This document shows positions 1 to 7,365 of a DNA stretch of 9,402 bases, piece by piece. How positions within the stretch are numbered: the first letter of the stretch is position 1; the number at the start of each line of letters is the position of its first letter. The notes beneath the pieces were generated by a model. It was not told the origin of the DNA and made no database searches. It worked only from the letters and a program-made list of their open reading frames with translations. This DNA comes from an uncultured Veillonella sp. (lineage in GTDB: Bacteria > Bacillota > Negativicutes > Veillonellales > Veillonellaceae): assembly GCA_902466275.1 (NCBI GenBank), contig CABQQJ010000012.1:1-9402 (forward strand), read 5' to 3'. The translations under genes and the position numbers were made by a program.

Positions 1-555
1 TTGTGCTTCTTTCAATACATCTTGATAGCTTAAACCTTCTTCAGACATTTTAGTTAAAATAAAGTTTGTCGTACCATTCATAATACCGATGATCTCAGTA
101 ATACGATTGCCCGCTAAGGATTCATATAATGTACGGATGATAGGAATACCACCTAATACAGATGCTTCAAAACGCAAATCCACTCCATTTTTGCTAGCTA
201 AATCTAATAGGTATGGGCCAGATTCTGCTAATAAATCTTTATTCGCTGTTACTACATTTTTCTTGGCCTTTAAAGCGCCTTCTACACAGTCTTTAGCAAA
301 GGTTGTACCACCCATTAATTCCACAACCATTTGAATGGAATTATCTTTTAATACTTCATCAATATCAGTTACATATTGAGCTGTTTCAGGCAATGTAATA
401 TGGCTATATTTATCAGGATTACGCACAAAGATTTTAGAAATTTCTACATTAACACCTGTACGATTTCTAATTAACTCAGCATTATCTTGCAACAAATTAA
501 ATGTACCTTGTGCAACAGTACCAAAACCTAATAAAGCAATTTTTATAGTGGTCAT
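1..555 (-). CDS. hom: Homoserine dehydrogenase, N-terminal 185 residues (3' end outside window)
   Basis: NAD(P)-dependent homoserine dehydrogenase reduces aspartate semialdehyde to homoserine, the branch point to threonine and methionine, in the cytoplasm. The visible 185 residues start with the Rossmann nucleotide-binding loop GFGTVAQG (residues 10-17), followed by VVELMGGTT (77-85) and VVTANKDLLA (101-110). K106 is the conserved lysine of the TANK motif. The catalytic-domain segments ASVLGGIPII (131-140) and MNGTTNFILTKM (159-170) follow. The frame is still open at base 1, so the rest of the catalytic domain and any C-terminal ACT domain lie outside. The ATG at 553-555 is preceded by AGGA with a 5-base gap. 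It is the last visible gene of the minus-strand operon, 24 bases after the ACT-domain gene, so it is probably cotranscribed with it. The family assignment is secure from motif order. Confidence 0.95.
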   Translation of the reverse strand, partial: MTTIKIALLGFGTVAQGTFNLLQDNAELIRNRTGVNVEISKIFVRNPDKYSHITLPETAQYVTDIDEVLKDNSIQMVVELMGGTTFAKDCVEGALKAKKNVVTANKDLLAESGPYLLDLASKNGVDLRFEASVLGGIPIIRTLYESLAGNRITEIIGIMNGTTNFILTKMSEEGLSYQDVLKEAQ

Positions 556-579
556 AATCGTCCTACTCTCTTAATTAGC

Positions 580-1029
580 CTATGCTTGGCCTAAAATTTC
601 TACCTTGATAATACCCTTCATAGAGCGAATATCTAGCAATAAATCTTCTAATGAACCTTGTAAATCCTTGGTTTCAAAAGAAATGCTACTATTCGCAATG
701 CCTTGTAATGGAATATCTTGATTAATCGTTAAAATACTACCGTTACGTTCAGCAATGGCTTTCAAAACGCTTGATAACATACCAGATTCATTTGACATAG
801 AAACATAAATACTAACAATTTTCCCTTGAGCAATTTCAAAAAATGGGAATACATAATCTTTGTACTTGTAATATGCAGAACGACTCAAATCCATTTTTTC
901 AACTGCTTCATTAATCGTTTTAACTTCACCTAGCTTCAAAATCTCTTTTACCTTGATCGTCTTTTTTATCGCTTCTGGTAAAATATCTTCTTGCACCAGA
1001 TAAAACTTATCTTTTTTTGGTTTAGACAT
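580..1029 (-). CDS. UPF0735 (PheB-type) ACT domain-containing protein
   Basis: A 149-residue cytoplasmic protein of the UPF0735 family, small ACT proteins often annotated PheB. Residues 38-58 (TINEAVEKMDLSRSAYYKYKD) look like a helix-turn-helix. Residues 71-147 form an ACT domain, beginning IVSIYVSMSNESGMLSSVL and ending GIIKVEILG. ACT domains commonly bind amino acids, so a regulatory or sensing role is inferred; no catalytic residues are visible. The start at 1029 is chosen over a longer form starting at 1086. It has GGGAG 8 bases upstream, begins with the family-typical MSKPKKDKFYLV, and avoids overlapping the preceding membrane-protein gene, which ends at 1043. It sits directly before hom, an association that suggests control of the aspartate-family or a related amino-acid branch. 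The ligand and target are unknown. Confidence 0.9.
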   Translation of the reverse strand: MSKPKKDKFYLVQEDILPEAIKKTIKVKEILKLGEVKTINEAVEKMDLSRSAYYKYKDYVFPFFEIAQGKIVSIYVSMSNESGMLSSVLKAIAERNGSILTINQDIPLQGIANSSISFETKDLQGSLEDLLLDIRSMKGIIKVEILGQA

Positions 1030-1042
1030 AGAGCACACTCCC

Positions 1043-2035
1043 TTATTGTTCTCTTGAAGTTTCTTGGGCCACAAATTGACGCCCATATAATGTTAATACT
1101 GCATACATACCGATAAAAAATGGCAAATATTCAGCCACAACACGCCATGCTACAGCAACAATACCAACTGTTCCATTTGGTACAAAGGCACTAAACAATA
1201 CTACAAATAGTCCTTCTGCAATCCCTGTTCCCCCTGGAGTTGGTGCAAAATATAAAATAAGATTTAATAGAATCATGCGATCTAAAATATCGATAATAGG
1301 AATATCTGGTGTGAAAGCATACATTAAAGCGGGTGCAATACAATATAAGCATAATAAACTCAAACCAGATTCAATAAAAACTATTAAAGATTGGACAGGT
1401 TGTTTATAAAGTAAACCAAGACCTTGATTTAATGTTTCTAATTTAGAAAGCCAATCTTTAGTGTTATGTGCTTTAAATCGTTGTGCTAGATTATAGACAA
1501 ATTGACGCATATATTTAGTCTGTAATATATAAGTTCCCACTAAGGCCGCTATAACAGCAAGCACGGCAAAAATCAAAAGCATATCACGAGAGATATATGG
1601 AATTTCAATAGCATCTCGTAAGAATACTAATGGCAGCATAATGACCAAAAACATAATGGAAAATACGGTACGTATTAATACAATCGGTGTACCTTTAGAT
1701 ATAGGTACGCCATAACTTCTCAACACCAGTACTTGCGCGACAGCACCCCCGCTAGCTCCAGGTGTCAACATAGCCATAAAATAATTACTAAAAATAACTC
1801 GTAGCACTGCTCGTATCGATAACTTGTAACCACCAATTTTTACGAGCCTTTGAAGTCGTAATCCATCAAAATACATACCTGCTACTAAAGCAACTAAAGC
1901 TAATAATAAGGAAATACTATTAAAAGATGATATAGTTTTTAATGCATCTAAATCAATAGTATAGTAAATGATACCAATTGATACAGCCAACAACAAGAGA
2001 AACATAAAGATGCCTCTCTTCATCATTTTACTCAT
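1043..2035 (-). CDS. UPF0104 / lysylphosphatidylglycerol-synthase-type flippase-like membrane protein
   Basis: A 330-residue polytopic inner-membrane protein with about eight hydrophobic segments (roughly 9-26, 40-56, 77-90, 117-139, 152-171, 215-240, 253-288 and 290-318). Two family signatures are visible: TPGASGGAVAQV at 91-102 and PTPGGTGIAEG at 265-275, the Pro/Gly-rich loops of the UPF0104 / LPG_synthase_TM family. This family includes the flippase part of MprF and many free-standing homologues; a role in moving or presenting lipids or lipid-linked sugars is family-level inference. There is no soluble aminoacyl-transferase domain, so it is not a full MprF. The ATG at 2033-2035 overlaps the stop of the deacetylase gene (ATGA) and has GGAG upstream, so translation is probably coupled. 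The next gene follows 13 bases after the stop. Confidence 0.88.
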   Translation of the reverse strand: MSKMMKRGIFMFLLLLAVSIGIIYYTIDLDALKTISSFNSISLLLALVALVAGMYFDGLRLQRLVKIGGYKLSIRAVLRVIFSNYFMAMLTPGASGGAVAQVLVLRSYGVPISKGTPIVLIRTVFSIMFLVIMLPLVFLRDAIEIPYISRDMLLIFAVLAVIAALVGTYILQTKYMRQFVYNLAQRFKAHNTKDWLSKLETLNQGLGLLYKQPVQSLIVFIESGLSLLCLYCIAPALMYAFTPDIPIIDILDRMILLNLILYFAPTPGGTGIAEGLFVVLFSAFVPNGTVGIVAVAWRVVAEYLPFFIGMYAVLTLYGRQFVAQETSREQ

Positions 2036-2886
2036 ACCAAGTCTCCATAATTAATGAGCTCTATATCATGTTGACTTATATATAATCGCGTATGACTGGA
2101 ACAGAGTGCTTGCAACTCATCTTCCCAATGATAACCCCAATTATAAAGCTTACTAAGAGTACTACTATTACTACCTGGGTGAACCATCAATTCATGGGTA
2201 CCAGAATGTTTATTTACCGCTTTTAGGATACCCATTAGAGATTTCTGATTTATATGGCCTCCATTTGCCATGCCCCAAAAATATTGGGTTGTAGTCATAC
2301 AATTATTTCGTATGATTGGTCGCGCATTAGCCGCAACCGTTGATAAACCAACTTTACCAAGAAATCGAATTGGGGAATACATATAATTCATAAAACCAGT
2401 AGACTCATCGGGTATACGTATAGCATGTATACCAAAGGATTTTGCCTGTTCAATCACAATTGGCAATACCGTTGGTAGAACATGCATATGTTGATGTCCA
2501 TCAATATGAGTTACCCTTAAGCCGGTATCCATTATTTGAGCTATTTGTCCATGAATCTCTTTACGTAATTCACTATAATTGATTTTGCCAGAGTAAATAC
2601 GTTTAATAAATTCTACATAGTTCTCTGGAAATACACCTTCTGGTGTGAGAAGTGATGAAACTTCTGATGGATCACATACTGGTTTCACCCCACCTACCAA
2701 GGTAATATGAATACCAATGCCCAACTTAGGGTTTTGTTTTGCCATACTTACGGCTTCTGTAAAAGCTTCTCCTCCTGCCATTAAAGAGGTACTGGTAATA
2801 ATACCCCTACGATGACCATCAATAATACCAGCATTAACTGCACTATGAAGGCCAAAATCGTCTGCATTTACAATTAATTTGGACAT
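2032..2886 (-). CDS. ChbG/HpnK (YdjC) family carbohydrate deacetylase
   Basis: A 284-residue YdjC/ChbG/HpnK-fold enzyme; the family removes acetyl groups from N-acetylated sugars in a metal-dependent reaction. Visible motifs in order are LIVNADDFG (residues 4-12, with the metal-site aspartates D9/D10), GIGIHITLVGG (56-66, H60), THIDGHQHMHVLP (126-138, the His/Asp-rich catalytic and metal motif) and MVHPG (234-238, H236). All key residues of the family appear present. The start at 2886 is preferred over 2904 because AAGGAAG lies 7 bases upstream and MSKLIVNADDFG matches the usual N-terminus; no ribosome site precedes 2904. It is the first gene of its operon and overlaps the UPF0104 gene by 4 bases. 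HpnK-type members act on hopanoids, but no hopanoid genes are visible, so I do not name the substrate. A chitooligosaccharide or lipid-linked GlcNAc-type substrate is possible. Confidence 0.9.
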   Translation of the reverse strand: MSKLIVNADDFGLHSAVNAGIIDGHRRGIITSTSLMAGGEAFTEAVSMAKQNPKLGIGIHITLVGGVKPVCDPSEVSSLLTPEGVFPENYVEFIKRIYSGKINYSELRKEIHGQIAQIMDTGLRVTHIDGHQHMHVLPTVLPIVIEQAKSFGIHAIRIPDESTGFMNYMYSPIRFLGKVGLSTVAANARPIIRNNCMTTTQYFWGMANGGHINQKSLMGILKAVNKHSGTHELMVHPGSNSSTLSKLYNWGYHWEDELQALCSSHTRLYISQHDIELINYGDLV

Positions 2887-2905
2887 AGTTATCTTCCTTT
2901 TCATG

Positions 2906-2931
2906 AAAAAAAGGGAGAACTTTGTTCTCCC
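2906..2931 (-). terminator. Intrinsic-terminator-like hairpin in the 5' leader of the deacetylase operon
   Basis: On the minus strand an 8-bp perfect stem (GGGAGAAC / GTTCTCCC, loop AAA) at 2913-2931 is followed at once by seven T residues (2906-2912). This is the shape of a Rho-independent terminator. It lies between the putative promoter (2948-2977) and the deacetylase start (2886), about 10 bases after the expected transcription start, so it may act as a leader attenuator. It could also be a second terminator for the upstream TrmH operon or a leader-stabilising stem. Confidence 0.7.
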
Positions 2932-2947
2932 ACAAAGGATATATGTT

Positions 2948-2977
2948 ATTGTACCAAATACACAACTAAAAAATCAA
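2948..2977 (-). promoter_or_regulatory. Putative sigma-A-type promoter of the deacetylase-UPF0104-ACT-hom operon
   Basis: Reading the minus strand, TTGATT (2972-2977) and TACAAT (2948-2953) are separated by 18 bases. Each matches the -35 and -10 consensus well. It lies just downstream of the terminator of the previous operon and about 62 bases before the deacetylase start. Transcription would begin near 2941. The assignment is by sequence only. Confidence 0.6.
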
Positions 2978-2980
2978 TAC

Positions 2981-3016
2981 AAAAGCCCTCTACTTGTATA
3001 CTAGTAGAGGACTTTT
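2981..3016 (-). terminator. Bidirectional-type intrinsic terminator after the TrmH gene
   Basis: The arms CCTCTACT (2987-2994) and AGTAGAGG (3003-3010) pair perfectly around an 8-base loop. Beyond one mismatch, AAAAG (2981-2985) pairs with CTTTT on the other side, giving T runs on both strands. It lies 30 bases after the TrmH stop and should end the ABC-ABC-trmH transcript. No plus-strand gene ends here, so the minus-strand role is the relevant one. Confidence 0.75.
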
Positions 3017-3045
3017 TATAAGGTCATAAATTTTTATCATATATA

Positions 3046-3840
3046 CTAAGGCATCAATTGTTCTTGTACTTTATACATACATAATGCAGCAGCTACGCTT
3101 ACATTTAAGGATTCCATATCACCATACATAGGAATCATAATACGATTTGTACATAGATTCATAACCTCTGGTGTTACGCCATTCCCTTCGTTTCCTAATA
3201 CTAGCATAGTTCGCTTAGCATAACGTACAGTATGATAAGGATTGGAATGTTCTAAAGCAGTTACATAGGTAGTCATATTAGACTCAGTTACCATATCATG
3301 TAACAGAGATAAGGTAATATCCTCATATAAAGGTATTTTATGTAAGGCGCTCATAGTACTGCGCACTGTCTTGTCATTAAAAGGATCCACAGTTCCTTTC
3401 ATCAAAAATATACCTTTTACACCTGCTGCAACTGCTGTACGAATTATGGTACCTAGATTGCCAGGATCTTGAACTCCATCTAATGTAATATATAAGCCAT
3501 CATCAATGTGAATGCTTTCCATATCGTATTTTGGTTTTGATACAATAGCAACTACACCTTGTCCATTTACGGTATTATCCACCTTATCAAATATTGGATC
3601 TTGTGCAATAAATTTAGGTACAAATTGAACAGTATCTAAGTCTAATAAATCTAATACATGTTTATCTTGCGCTTTAGATTCACGTATAACAATTGTTTTT
3701 ACTGCCCCCATAGCTGCAATATCTCGAATAGATCGAATACCTTCAACAATGTACTCTCCATATTTTTGGCGATTTTTACGCTGCCCTAATGAGATAATTC
3801 GCTTAATGGTCTTATTATCTTTAGATTGGATACATTCCAT
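3046..3840 (-). CDS. TrmH/SpoU-family RNA 2'-O-methyltransferase
   Basis: A 264-residue SPOUT-class, S-adenosylmethionine-dependent 2'-O-ribose methyltransferase acting on rRNA or tRNA. The N-terminal part (residues 1-100) resembles the SpoU substrate-binding domain, with the typical YIVEGIRSIRD (30-40). The three SpoU motifs follow: LDGVQDPGNLGTIIRTA (120-136, with N128 and R134), LGNEGNGV (215-222) and IPMYGDMESLNVSVAAAL (236-253), the last forming part of the trefoil-knot cofactor site. The start at 3840 is chosen over 3852: GGGAG lies 7 bases upstream and the protein then begins one base after the stop of the preceding ABC gene, suggesting translational coupling. The family is certain. 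The exact target nucleotide (RlmB-like, TsnR-like or other) cannot be told from sequence alone, so no symbol is given. It is followed by a terminator. Confidence 0.92.
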   Translation of the reverse strand: MECIQSKDNKTIKRIISLGQRKNRQKYGEYIVEGIRSIRDIAAMGAVKTIVIRESKAQDKHVLDLLDLDTVQFVPKFIAQDPIFDKVDNTVNGQGVVAIVSKPKYDMESIHIDDGLYITLDGVQDPGNLGTIIRTAVAAGVKGIFLMKGTVDPFNDKTVRSTMSALHKIPLYEDITLSLLHDMVTESNMTTYVTALEHSNPYHTVRYAKRTMLVLGNEGNGVTPEVMNLCTNRIMIPMYGDMESLNVSVAAALCMYKVQEQLMP

Positions 3841-3841
3841 A

Positions 3842-5587
3842 CTAACTCCCACTGTGTTGATTATTCCAGAGATTATAAAAGGCCCCTTTTAAGTTGATAA
3901 GTTCATCAAAAGATCCTATTTCTATTATTTTACCATATTCCATATACACTATTTTATTGGCATCTTTTACTGTTGAAAGGCGATGAGCAATACTTACAAT
4001 TGTTTTACTACCTCGAATATTTTCAATACTTGCTTGAATTTGCTTCTCCGTATGACTATCAATGTTAGCCGTTGCTTCATCTAACAATAGAATAGGTGTT
4101 TTTTTAATCAAGGTACGGCCAAAAGCCAATAATTGCTTTTGCCCATCAGATAATAAAGAGCCTAAATAACCAACCGGTGTGTCATACCCTTCCGGAAGGT
4201 GTTCAATCATAGAATGCAAGTTAACTTGTTTTGCTGCATTGACCATATCCTCATTAGAAATTGATGTATCAAAAAGTGTTAAATTATCTCTAATGGAACC
4301 CTTAAATAGATAAGCTTGCTGAAAAACATATCCCATTAAATGACGAAGTACAGAACTATCATATTGGGCAATATTTATACCGTTAATATAGATAGCCCCT
4401 CTTGTTGGTTTGTAGATTCCCATCAACAATGATAAAAGTGTTGATTTACCACTACCAGAAGGGCCTACAATACCTATGAATTCTCCAGCTTTAATAGTGA
4501 ATGTAAAGTCCTCTAGCGCATAAACGTCGTTATTTTCATAGGAAAACCATACATGCTCGAATTCAATCGTCTCTATATATTTAAATTCATCAGGAACTTC
4601 ATTAGCCATCTGACGCTCTTCTTCCTCTAATAAGGGAACTAATCTTTCAGCACCAGCTAATGCGCTTTGTAGAGAGTTATATTTATCTGCAATTTCCTTT
4701 AATGGTTGGAAAAATCGGTCCATATATTGTATAAAGGCAAATACTGTACCAGCATCAGCTACGGAGTCTATTAAATTCGTAGTTGTAAAAATAACAATTA
4801 ACGCAACAAAGAATAGACCATCTACGAGCGGTCTAAAAATAGAAAATGTGGTAACCTCAAAAAGACCTGCTTCTAAGAAACCTTTATTAACAGTATTATA
4901 ACGTTCCTCAATTGCTCTTTCGCCACCATAGGATTTTACGATTACAATATAATTTAACAGTTCCTTGATGCTTGCATTAGAAGCCGCTACAGAACGTCTT
5001 ACCTGACGGAATGCTTTGCGAGAAAACTTTTGAAACACCCAAATAATTCCACCCATTATAGGTAATAAAATTGTCATGATAATAGCTAGGGGTACATTAA
5101 TAGCATACATAAATCCTAATATACCAATAATCATTAAACCGCTACTTGCCAAATTCAGAATTACATCTGTATATAATGTACGTAATGACTCTACATCATT
5201 AGTAATGCGAGTTACCCAATTCCCAATTGGCAACTTATAAAATTCATCATGTGGTTTATTAAGAATCTTTTGGAATATAATACTACGAATATTATAGATA
5301 ATTTTTTGACCAAAACTTTTTAAAAAGTAATTCTCTACAAAGATAAATAATACACTACCAATTATAGTAAAGCCATACATTAAAGCATAGTATTCAATAA
5401 CAGCGATATCATTAGTGGCAAATCCAAGATCGATAACTTGCTTAGTTAAATATGGGCGTAAAAGTAATAGTACTAAATTTCCTGCGAGCGCAACAGTTGC
5501 TAAAAATAGAATACCTAAATAAGGCTTAATGTAGGCAGTTATATAGGAGAATAGAGCCCAGTCATTTCTTAGATCACGCTTCTTCAT
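3842..5587 (-). CDS. ABC exporter half-transporter (fused permease-ATPase), catalytic-glutamate subunit
   Basis: A 581-residue type IV ABC exporter half with an N-terminal six-helix membrane domain (about 1-310) and a C-terminal ATPase domain (about 340-575). The ATPase has Walker A GPSGSGKST (375-383), Q-loop YVFQQAYLF (420-428), Walker B ILLLDE (499-504) with the catalytic E504, and switch histidine H535 in IAHRLST. Its signature is LSDGQ (479-483), not LSGGQ. The start at 5587 is chosen over 5635 because GGAGGAG lies just upstream; this leaves a 14-base overlap with the partner gene. Together with that partner (575 residues) it should form a heterodimer like TM287/288 or BmrCD, exporting drugs or lipidic compounds. 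The substrate is unknown. The altered signature faces the degenerate Walker site of the partner in the dimer, exactly as in that class. Confidence 0.93.
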   Translation of the reverse strand: MKKRDLRNDWALFSYITAYIKPYLGILFLATVALAGNLVLLLLRPYLTKQVIDLGFATNDIAVIEYYALMYGFTIIGSVLFIFVENYFLKSFGQKIIYNIRSIIFQKILNKPHDEFYKLPIGNWVTRITNDVESLRTLYTDVILNLASSGLMIIGILGFMYAINVPLAIIMTILLPIMGGIIWVFQKFSRKAFRQVRRSVAASNASIKELLNYIVIVKSYGGERAIEERYNTVNKGFLEAGLFEVTTFSIFRPLVDGLFFVALIVIFTTTNLIDSVADAGTVFAFIQYMDRFFQPLKEIADKYNSLQSALAGAERLVPLLEEEERQMANEVPDEFKYIETIEFEHVWFSYENNDVYALEDFTFTIKAGEFIGIVGPSGSGKSTLLSLLMGIYKPTRGAIYINGINIAQYDSSVLRHLMGYVFQQAYLFKGSIRDNLTLFDTSISNEDMVNAAKQVNLHSMIEHLPEGYDTPVGYLGSLLSDGQKQLLAFGRTLIKKTPILLLDEATANIDSHTEKQIQASIENIRGSKTIVSIAHRLSTVKDANKIVYMEYGKIIEIGSFDELINLKGAFYNLWNNQHSGS

Positions 5588-7301
5588 GATGGTCTCCTCC
5601 ATTCTGCGCTTCATATAAGGTACGGTATAAACCATTGTTAGCTAATAATTCCTCATGAGTACCTTCTTCTACGATACGCCCCTCATCAAATACTAGTATT
5701 TTATCTGCTTTCTCTACAACCTCTAGTCGTTGTGAAATACATAGAATCGTCTGATCTTTTACATTATGTAATGAATTTAATATTGTTGTAACTGTTACTG
5801 CATCTAAAGCGGAAAAACAATCATCTAGCAATACATATGGCGCATTTTTATAAAAGCCGCGAGCCATATTGATTCGCTGTTTCTGTCCACCTGATAAATC
5901 ATGACCTTCTTCAGCAAGCTCATGTAAATCATCGTTTAACAAATCGCCTAAATCTCTATATAAGTCTGCCTTTTGTGCTGCCAACTCTACAGTTTCATGC
6001 ATGGATAAATCTTTACCAAATTTAATATTATCAGCAATGGTCGTACTTAATAGGTAAGATTGTGTCGGCACATAAGCAATTGAGTTTCTAAGCTTTGATA
6101 AAGAAACAGTAGCTAAATCTTGACTGCCAAAATAAATAGATTTTTCCGGACACTCTTGTAATCCAATAAGCAATTTAAACAATGTACTTTTGCCAGAACC
6201 GGGTTTACCAACTAAACCAATAAAAGAACCTTTTGGTATTGTCGTTGTCAACTGAGATAATGCATGCCCTTTAGAGTTTTCATAAGTAAAATCTAAGTAT
6301 CGAATATGAATATCCTCAAGCGGCAATACTTCATCAGTATCCTCTATTATTTCAGTAGGCAAATGCAAGAAATCCATGATACGATCTAAGGAAGCAAGAC
6401 CTTTTTGTACAATAGAAATAAGTCCCCCAAAGCCTATTAAAGGCCCTACAATTAACATGATAAAAGAATTGATAGTAACAAATTCGCCTATAGTCATTTT
6501 GCCTTCTACAGCTAAATGTCCACAAATAAAAATACTAATACTGATACAGATAAAGGGTGCAATTCTTGTTAATGGTGTTAATATTGCATCTAGTAGTGCA
6601 ACATCCATATTCTTCTTATAATTAAGTTTATTTATTTTTTCAAAAGAATTAGAGATAATGCTTTCACGATTAAAAGCTCGAATAACATCCATCCCTTGAA
6701 ATAACTCTTGTCCAAACTCTGTTAAATCGCTATAAGTAGCTTGTGCACTACGTTGTTTAATACGTAGCTTTCTGCCTAGTACAAATATAGCCACAATAAT
6801 TAAGAATACAGGTGTCATAATTTTAAAAGCTAATACAGTATTAATCTTTTGAATTAAAATTATGGAGCCCACAATGGAATAGAAAATAATATCCACTATA
6901 ATCATTACACCTAGACCAAGGGCAACACGTAGCGATGTTACATCGTTAGTCATGAGCGCCATAACCTTACCAGGTCCATTAGCCTCATAGTACGTTGTTT
7001 TTACTTGTAATGCTTTACTACACAAAATCTCACGAAAAAGATACTCCATGCGACGAATAGAGCCTAATAGGGTTCTGCGTGAGATAACTTTTAAAATAGT
7101 GATAATAATAAATAATAAAATAAAATAATAAATATAAGTAACTAAACCTTCCTTATTATTGCTCAATGTATCTATAGCATTGCCAATGAATTGAGGAACA
7201 AATAAAAAAGCCACGTCAATTGCCATCAACATAGTTAAGCCAATGGCATAGATCCAGCCTTCACGCCGGAAAAACTGCATAAATAAATCTATTGGTTTCA
7301 T
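5574..7301 (-). CDS. ABC exporter half-transporter (fused permease-ATPase), degenerate-site subunit
   Basis: A 575-residue ABC exporter half with a membrane domain (about 1-310) and an ATPase domain (about 330-565). Seen motifs are Walker A GKPGSGKST (365-373), Q-loop YVPTQSYLL (410-418) and a canonical signature LSGGQKQR (469-476). The Walker B is YVLLDD (489-494), with D494 in place of the catalytic glutamate, and CISQRLEV (521-528) has Q524 in place of the switch histidine. These two substitutions are the hallmark of the degenerate-site subunit of heterodimeric exporters such as TM287 or BmrC, so they are evolved features and not signs of decay. The ATG at 7299-7301 has AGAGGA just upstream. 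It is the first gene of the ABC-ABC-trmH operon, with a probable promoter near 7366-7371. The C-terminal tail is short and acidic/His-containing. Confidence 0.93.
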   Translation of the reverse strand: MKPIDLFMQFFRREGWIYAIGLTMLMAIDVAFLFVPQFIGNAIDTLSNNKEGLVTYIYYFILLFIIITILKVISRRTLLGSIRRMEYLFREILCSKALQVKTTYYEANGPGKVMALMTNDVTSLRVALGLGVMIIVDIIFYSIVGSIILIQKINTVLAFKIMTPVFLIIVAIFVLGRKLRIKQRSAQATYSDLTEFGQELFQGMDVIRAFNRESIISNSFEKINKLNYKKNMDVALLDAILTPLTRIAPFICISISIFICGHLAVEGKMTIGEFVTINSFIMLIVGPLIGFGGLISIVQKGLASLDRIMDFLHLPTEIIEDTDEVLPLEDIHIRYLDFTYENSKGHALSQLTTTIPKGSFIGLVGKPGSGKSTLFKLLIGLQECPEKSIYFGSQDLATVSLSKLRNSIAYVPTQSYLLSTTIADNIKFGKDLSMHETVELAAQKADLYRDLGDLLNDDLHELAEEGHDLSGGQKQRINMARGFYKNAPYVLLDDCFSALDAVTVTTILNSLHNVKDQTILCISQRLEVVEKADKILVFDEGRIVEEGTHEELLANNGLYRTLYEAQNGGDHHEEA

Positions 7302-7365
7302 AGGTCCTCTCTAACATATCCTATTAAGTCTAATCAAAATCATTGCCTATATAATTACTAGTATC

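Noticed and set aside
89..334. An 81-codon plus-strand open frame
   Set aside because: It lies entirely antisense to the well-supported hom coding sequence, has no ribosome site worth noting and no recognisable protein features.
1030..1086. A 19-residue N-terminal extension of the ACT protein
   Set aside because: It would overlap the end of the UPF0104 gene by 44 bases, and the internal ATG at 1029 has a good ribosome site and the usual family N-terminus.
5574..6000. The D494 and Q524 changes in the first ABC half as signs of a decaying gene
   Set aside because: Both changes are the regular pattern of degenerate-site subunits in heterodimeric exporters, the reading frame is intact and the partner carries the matching altered signature.
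6376..6621. An 81-codon plus-strand open frame
   Set aside because: It is antisense to the membrane domain of the first ABC half-transporter; low-complexity Ile/Lys composition is what the reverse of a membrane segment gives.
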